Positions 62,260 through 64,000 of a stretch of DNA of 64,000 bases are shown here, piece by piece. The position numbers and the translations under genes are program-made. The notes under the pieces were generated by a model. That model saw only the letters and a list, made by a program, of their open reading frames with translations, made no database searches and was not told where the DNA came from. Where the stretch lies: positions 1 through 64,000 of the forward strand of contig NZ_FQVI01000010.1 of assembly GCF_900129135.1 (NCBI RefSeq), read 5' to 3'. The DNA comes from Lactonifactor longoviformis DSM 17459 (GTDB taxonomy: Bacteria > Bacillota > Clostridia > Lachnospirales > Lachnospiraceae). Position 1 is the stretch's first letter. Each line of letters begins with the position of its first letter.

Positions 62260-63339
62260 ATGAAGAAAAGATGGATTTCTTTCGTTCTGACGGCGGTTAT
62301 GGTTTCTGGGTTACTGATGGGATGCGGGGATAAAAAAGAGGATGCACCGGCGGAGAATACCGGGACAGAAGAAAAGGAAGCCGATGCCGGGAAGGAGAAA
62401 AAGGAAGATGCTTCGTCAGAGGAGACATATGAAGTCGGCTACATCGTAAGTAATATGAGCCATGAATGGTATCAGAATATATGCTCCGGAGCGGAGAGAA
62501 GGGCAGAGGAAAAGAAGGTAGAACTTTCTATCTCAGATGCAGCTATGGATTCCAGCAAACAGATTAGCTACGCGGAAAATTATATCAATCAGGGAGTGGA
62601 TGCGCTGATTATTACCCCTGTGGATCCCGCGGCTCTGAATTCTGTGGTTGTTATGGCTGAAGAGGCTGGGATTCCCCTGATTGCAGAGTCCAGCAAGTTT
62701 GACGGAATGACCAGTTTTGTAGGAATTACAGATTTTGATGCGGCAGAGCACATTGGTGAGTGGATGGCCCAATATGCCAAGGATAATAGCATAGAGATGA
62801 ACATATTGATTGTCGGGCAGCCCATTTATGAAGCCTGCAGAGATCGTGTAGACGGATTTCTCTCAGGGTTGGATAAAGCAGGTGCGGCTTATACTGTGGC
62901 ACAGGAGGTAGACGGCAACGGAACGAAAGAGGACTCTCTGGCGGTAGCTACGGATGCACTGACGGCCCACCCGGAGGTAAATGTAATATTCGGCATTAAT
63001 GATAACTCCTCCACAGGGGCCATGAACGCATATCTGGAACACGGTCTGGATGAGAGCGCACTCACAGTGCTTGGATTTGGGTTTGAGGGCAGTGTGGGAA
63101 GAGATGCTCTATTGTCCGGCTCTCCGTACAAGGCTGCAGTTGCTATGTTTCCTGATTATGTAGGGGCAGCTATAGTTGATGTGGCAAAGATGGCAGCCGC
63201 AAAAGAAGAGGTTCCCGAGGTTTATTCCATACCGACTACAGTAATAACAAAAGATAATTTTGCGGATTTTTATAAAGACAACGGTGACGGAACGTACACC
63301 ACAGAGTTTGCAGCTATTGATGCGCTGCTTCAGAAGTAA
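62260..63339 (+). CDS. Sugar ABC transporter substrate-binding lipoprotein (RbsB-like)
   Basis: 359 residues. Lipoprotein signal with lipobox GLLMGC (Cys at about 22), acidic linker, then a periplasmic-binding-protein-like domain (about 55-355): VGYIVSNMSHEWYQNICSGA, NYINQGVDALIITPVDPAAL, EAGIPLIAESSK and FGINDNSSTGAMNAYLEHGL. This is the ribose/galactose (Peripla_BP_4) type, specific sugar unknown. The permease gene follows after 13 bases. Confidence 0.93.
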   Translation: MKKRWISFVLTAVMVSGLLMGCGDKKEDAPAENTGTEEKEADAGKEKKEDASSEETYEVGYIVSNMSHEWYQNICSGAERRAEEKKVELSISDAAMDSSKQISYAENYINQGVDALIITPVDPAALNSVVVMAEEAGIPLIAESSKFDGMTSFVGITDFDAAEHIGEWMAQYAKDNSIEMNILIVGQPIYEACRDRVDGFLSGLDKAGAAYTVAQEVDGNGTKEDSLAVATDALTAHPEVNVIFGINDNSSTGAMNAYLEHGLDESALTVLGFGFEGSVGRDALLSGSPYKAAVAMFPDYVGAAIVDVAKMAAAKEEVPEVYSIPTTVITKDNFADFYKDNGDGTYTTEFAAIDALLQK

Positions 63340-63352
63340 GGAGAGCTGACGT

Positions 63353-64000
63353 ATGAAAGAGAAGAAAAAGTTGTCGCACGTGTTTCAACATGAACAATTT
63401 ACGCTGATTCTAACATTATTGGCGCTTTGTATTCTCATGTCTCTGCTAAGTGATAAGTTTCTCACCAGCGGCAACATTATCAATGTGCTGCGGCAGGCCT
63501 CACAGATTGGAATCTGTGCCATCGGGATGACTATGGTAATCCTGCTGGGCGGAATCGACCTTTCGGTTGGTTCTGTCCAGGGCCTTGCAGGAGTCGCGGC
63601 TATTGTGGCTTTGAACCGGACAGACAGTGTGTGCATAGCGGTCCTTACCGGACTTGCAGTGGGGGCTGCCGTAGGGTTTATTAACAGTCTGATCATAACG
63701 AAGATGCACATTACTCCTCTTATTTGTACCCTGGGTACCATGTCTATTATTAGTGGCATGGCGCTCGTAACTACCAATGCCGTTTCTTTTCAGGCCACTA
63801 ACAAAACATATATGCAGATAGGGATTGGAAGGATCGGTGCCATTCCCATCCCGGTAATTATTTTACTTGTGCTGGTCATTATTTTCTATTTCATTCTTAA
63901 TCATACGGTTTACGGCCGCTACATCTATGCCATTGGAGGAAATCAGAGGTCTGCGGCTCTGGCCGGTATACCGGTGAATAAAATTATTATTATTACTTAT
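63353..64000 (+). CDS. Sugar ABC transporter permease (RbsC-like), 3' truncated by window edge
   Basis: 216 codons are present from ATG 63353 (AAGGAGAGCTGACGT upstream) and the frame is open to the end. It shows RbsC/BPD_transp_2 marks: NVLRQASQIGICAIGMTMVI, LLGGIDLSVGSVQGLAGV, KMHITPLICTLGTMSIISG and GNQRSAALAGIPVN. It forms the channel for the binding protein above; the ATPase gene (RbsA-like) must lie beyond the window. Confidence 0.93.
   Translation, partial: MKEKKKLSHVFQHEQFTLILTLLALCILMSLLSDKFLTSGNIINVLRQASQIGICAIGMTMVILLGGIDLSVGSVQGLAGVAAIVALNRTDSVCIAVLTGLAVGAAVGFINSLIITKMHITPLICTLGTMSIISGMALVTTNAVSFQATNKTYMQIGIGRIGAIPIPVIILLVLVIIFYFILNHTVYGRYIYAIGGNQRSAALAGIPVNKIIIITY

Overview
The window looks like chromosome of a gut-type anaerobic member of the Firmicutes, most likely Lachnospiraceae (Clostridia). 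The evidence is: choline-binding-type cell-wall repeats; HydF ([FeFe]-hydrogenase maturation); LL-diaminopimelate aminotransferase; a NadA-NadB-NadC-NiaR operon; YesM/YesN two-component genes; strong AAGGAGG ribosome sites; and many bacilli/clostridia-style ABC, MATE and GPH transporters. I do not assign a genus.

Layout. 1-1.7 kb: end of a cell-wall-binding protein, an AraC regulator and a His-less HPr-like protein. 2.0-11.9 kb: a MarR-controlled run with a heterodimeric multidrug ABC exporter, acetyltransferases and membrane proteins; its distal half is decaying (TVP38 and pssA pseudogenes). 12-15 kb: a RelA/SpoT-domain protein behind a promoter plus immediate terminator, ribosomal protein L25/Ctc, a second His-less HPr-like protein, a pseudogene and a mini HExxH membrane protein. 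15-21 kb: lipoprotein sugar-binding protein, YesM kinase, YesN regulator and GPH symporter. 21.2-24.5 kb: ECF sigma factor, membrane protein and ABC exporter. 24.5-30.4 kb: small genes, a LysR regulator divergent from CoA-disulfide reductase/rhodanese and a siroheme-type reductase, and an acyltransferase. 30.6-33.4 kb: amidohydrolase and MATE. 33.4-38.7 kb: NAD synthesis, hydF and a small XRE regulator. 38.8-42.9 kb: glutamine synthetase, ANTAR regulator, dapF and dapL. 43-48.6 kb: zinc-ribbon/YARHG protein, tRNA-Sec, MATE, an LDH/MDH-family enzyme and malic enzyme.

48.6-49.9 kb holds a retron. A reverse transcriptase with the retron hallmarks NAxxH, YxDD and VTG is preceded by a non-coding region that folds as a textbook msr-msd: a1/a2 repeats, three msr hairpins and a long branched msd hairpin. 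No partner effector gene is visible next to it, so this is the most interesting system in the window.

50-59.6 kb: two tRNA-Gly, an FAH-family enzyme, glycerol kinase, a URO-D-family/MFS pair divergent from a PucR-type regulator, tRNA-Phe and two CapA-like proteins, the second of which has lost catalytic-site residues. 59.6-61.1 kb is a 1.5-kb gene-free stretch between convergent genes. It contains two 415-bp tandem copies of a GC-rich foldback element and a separate element with 65-bp nearly perfect inverted repeats; I do not recognise either. 61.1-64 kb: an AraC regulator divergent from a ribose-type ABC sugar importer that runs off the end.

All functional calls rest on reading motifs by eye; no database search was run.
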